Shown in pieces: positions 5,804-6,001 of a DNA stretch of 6,001 bases. This stretch comes from Parachlamydia sp. (GTDB lineage Bacteria; Chlamydiota; Chlamydiia; Chlamydiales; Parachlamydiaceae). The stretch's first letter is position 1, and each line of letters opens with the position of its first letter. Location of the stretch: the NCBI GenBank assembly GCA_021298935.1, contig JAJTHR010000092.1:1-6001 (forward strand), written 5' to 3'. The translations under genes were made by a program, and so were the position numbers. A model generated the notes under the pieces. It saw only the letters and a program-made list of their open reading frames with translations. It had not been told where the DNA came from and did no database searches.

Positions 5804-5893
5804 GTAACTCACCTCTGCCAAAAAGAGCAAAATGAATTCAATCCAAACTTTTGGGATGAACAAATGTTATACCACGCGCGGATAGGTCTTTAA
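5804..5893 (+). pseudogene. Stranded native 3' end of the 5133 gene
   Basis: When 5640-5803 is removed, codon 169 (TTA, 5637-5639) is followed directly by GTA ACT CAC CTC and so on, 29 sense codons in the same frame to TAA 5891-5893. The encoded tail reads VTHLCQKEQNEFNP, then NFWDEQMLYHARIGL. It has a normal amino-acid mix and ordinary codons for this window. It has no start codon or ribosome binding site of its own. It is therefore most simply the former C-terminus (residues 170-198) of the interrupted membrane protein. An open run of this length can arise by chance, so homologue comparison is decisive. Confidence 0.6.
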
Positions 5894-5909
5894 ATTTTTC
5901 ATCGGCATC

Positions 5910-5989
5910 TTTTGCGTCCCAGCTCATTGCTCGATCTTGCAAACTTATCCAAGTTTGCTGCGATCTCCGCAATGTACTGGGACATAAAA
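5910..5989. repeat. Second imperfect inverted repeat, may continue past the window
   Basis: Arms 5910-5946 and 5951-5989 surround the 4-base centre ATCC. The innermost GCAAACTT/AAGTTTGC (5939-5946 with 5951-5958) is perfect. Further out GATC (5932-5935) pairs with GATC (5962-5965), CATTGC (5925-5930) with GCAATG (5969-5974), GTCCCAG (5916-5922) with CTGGGAC (5977-5983), and TTTT (5910-5913) with AAAA (5986-5989), with small mismatches and gaps. It starts 17 bases after the restored stop of the interrupted gene, so it could be the ancestral operon terminator or a second, older palindromic element. No T-run follows. I see no credible gene in 5894-6001. Confidence 0.6.
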
Positions 5990-6001
5990 TCTCGCCGCCA
6001 A

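Noticed and set aside
5838..5999. Minus-strand open frame with a stretch reading DADEKFKDLSARGITFVHP, reminiscent of a glyoxalase/VOC domain piece
   Set aside because: Only about 25 residues resemble the family, the frame stops at TGA 5838-5840, and metal-site residues are not recognisable. The same bases are better explained by the restored plus-strand C-terminus (5804-5893) and by the inverted repeat 5910-5989. A decayed VOC gene entering from beyond 6001 is not excluded.

Overview
The window reads as chromosome of a member of the Chlamydiae, most likely an environmental (Parachlamydia/Protochlamydia-like) amoeba symbiont. The best marker is ribosomal protein L28, which carries the extended, lysine-rich linker ([20 protein letters not shown]) that I associate with chlamydial L28. 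The MetRS with a fused C-terminal tRNA-binding domain, the A+T-rich composition and the small hydrophobic proteins fit this. The genus is inferred from memory of families, not from a search.

Layout. Bases 1-1496 (+) hold the 3' three quarters of metG, cut by the window edge. Convergent to it, bases 1561-3143 (-) hold, in order of transcription, an eIF1/SUI1-type translation factor (3143-2877), an unrecognised coiled-coil protein (2843-2412), rpmB (2333-2058) with its own sigma70-like promoter, and a 99-residue cysteine-rich two-helix membrane protein (1860-1561). Divergent from SUI1, bases 3215-5696 (+) form a tight three-gene operon with stop/start overlaps. It encodes a secreted endonuclease/exonuclease/phosphatase-fold protein, the tRNA methyltransferase TrmO, and a multi-helix membrane protein of unknown function. 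Much of the identifiable content is translation machinery (MetRS, SUI1, L28, TrmO), interleaved with probable lineage-specific envelope or secreted proteins.

The most informative region is the last 370 bases. A 166-bp, nearly perfect palindrome (5638-5803) ends in 14-bp terminal inverted repeats and is bounded by TA dinucleotides, as expected of a MITE moved by a TA-targeting transposase. It lies inside the 3' end of the third operon gene. Removing it with one TA copy joins the gene in frame to 29 further codons and a TAA stop at 5891-5893. The present stop and last 18 or so residues are therefore supplied by the element, and the native C-terminus is stranded downstream. A second, more diverged inverted repeat (5910-5989) follows immediately and may continue past the window.

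No tRNA, rRNA, CRISPR array or phage gene was seen.
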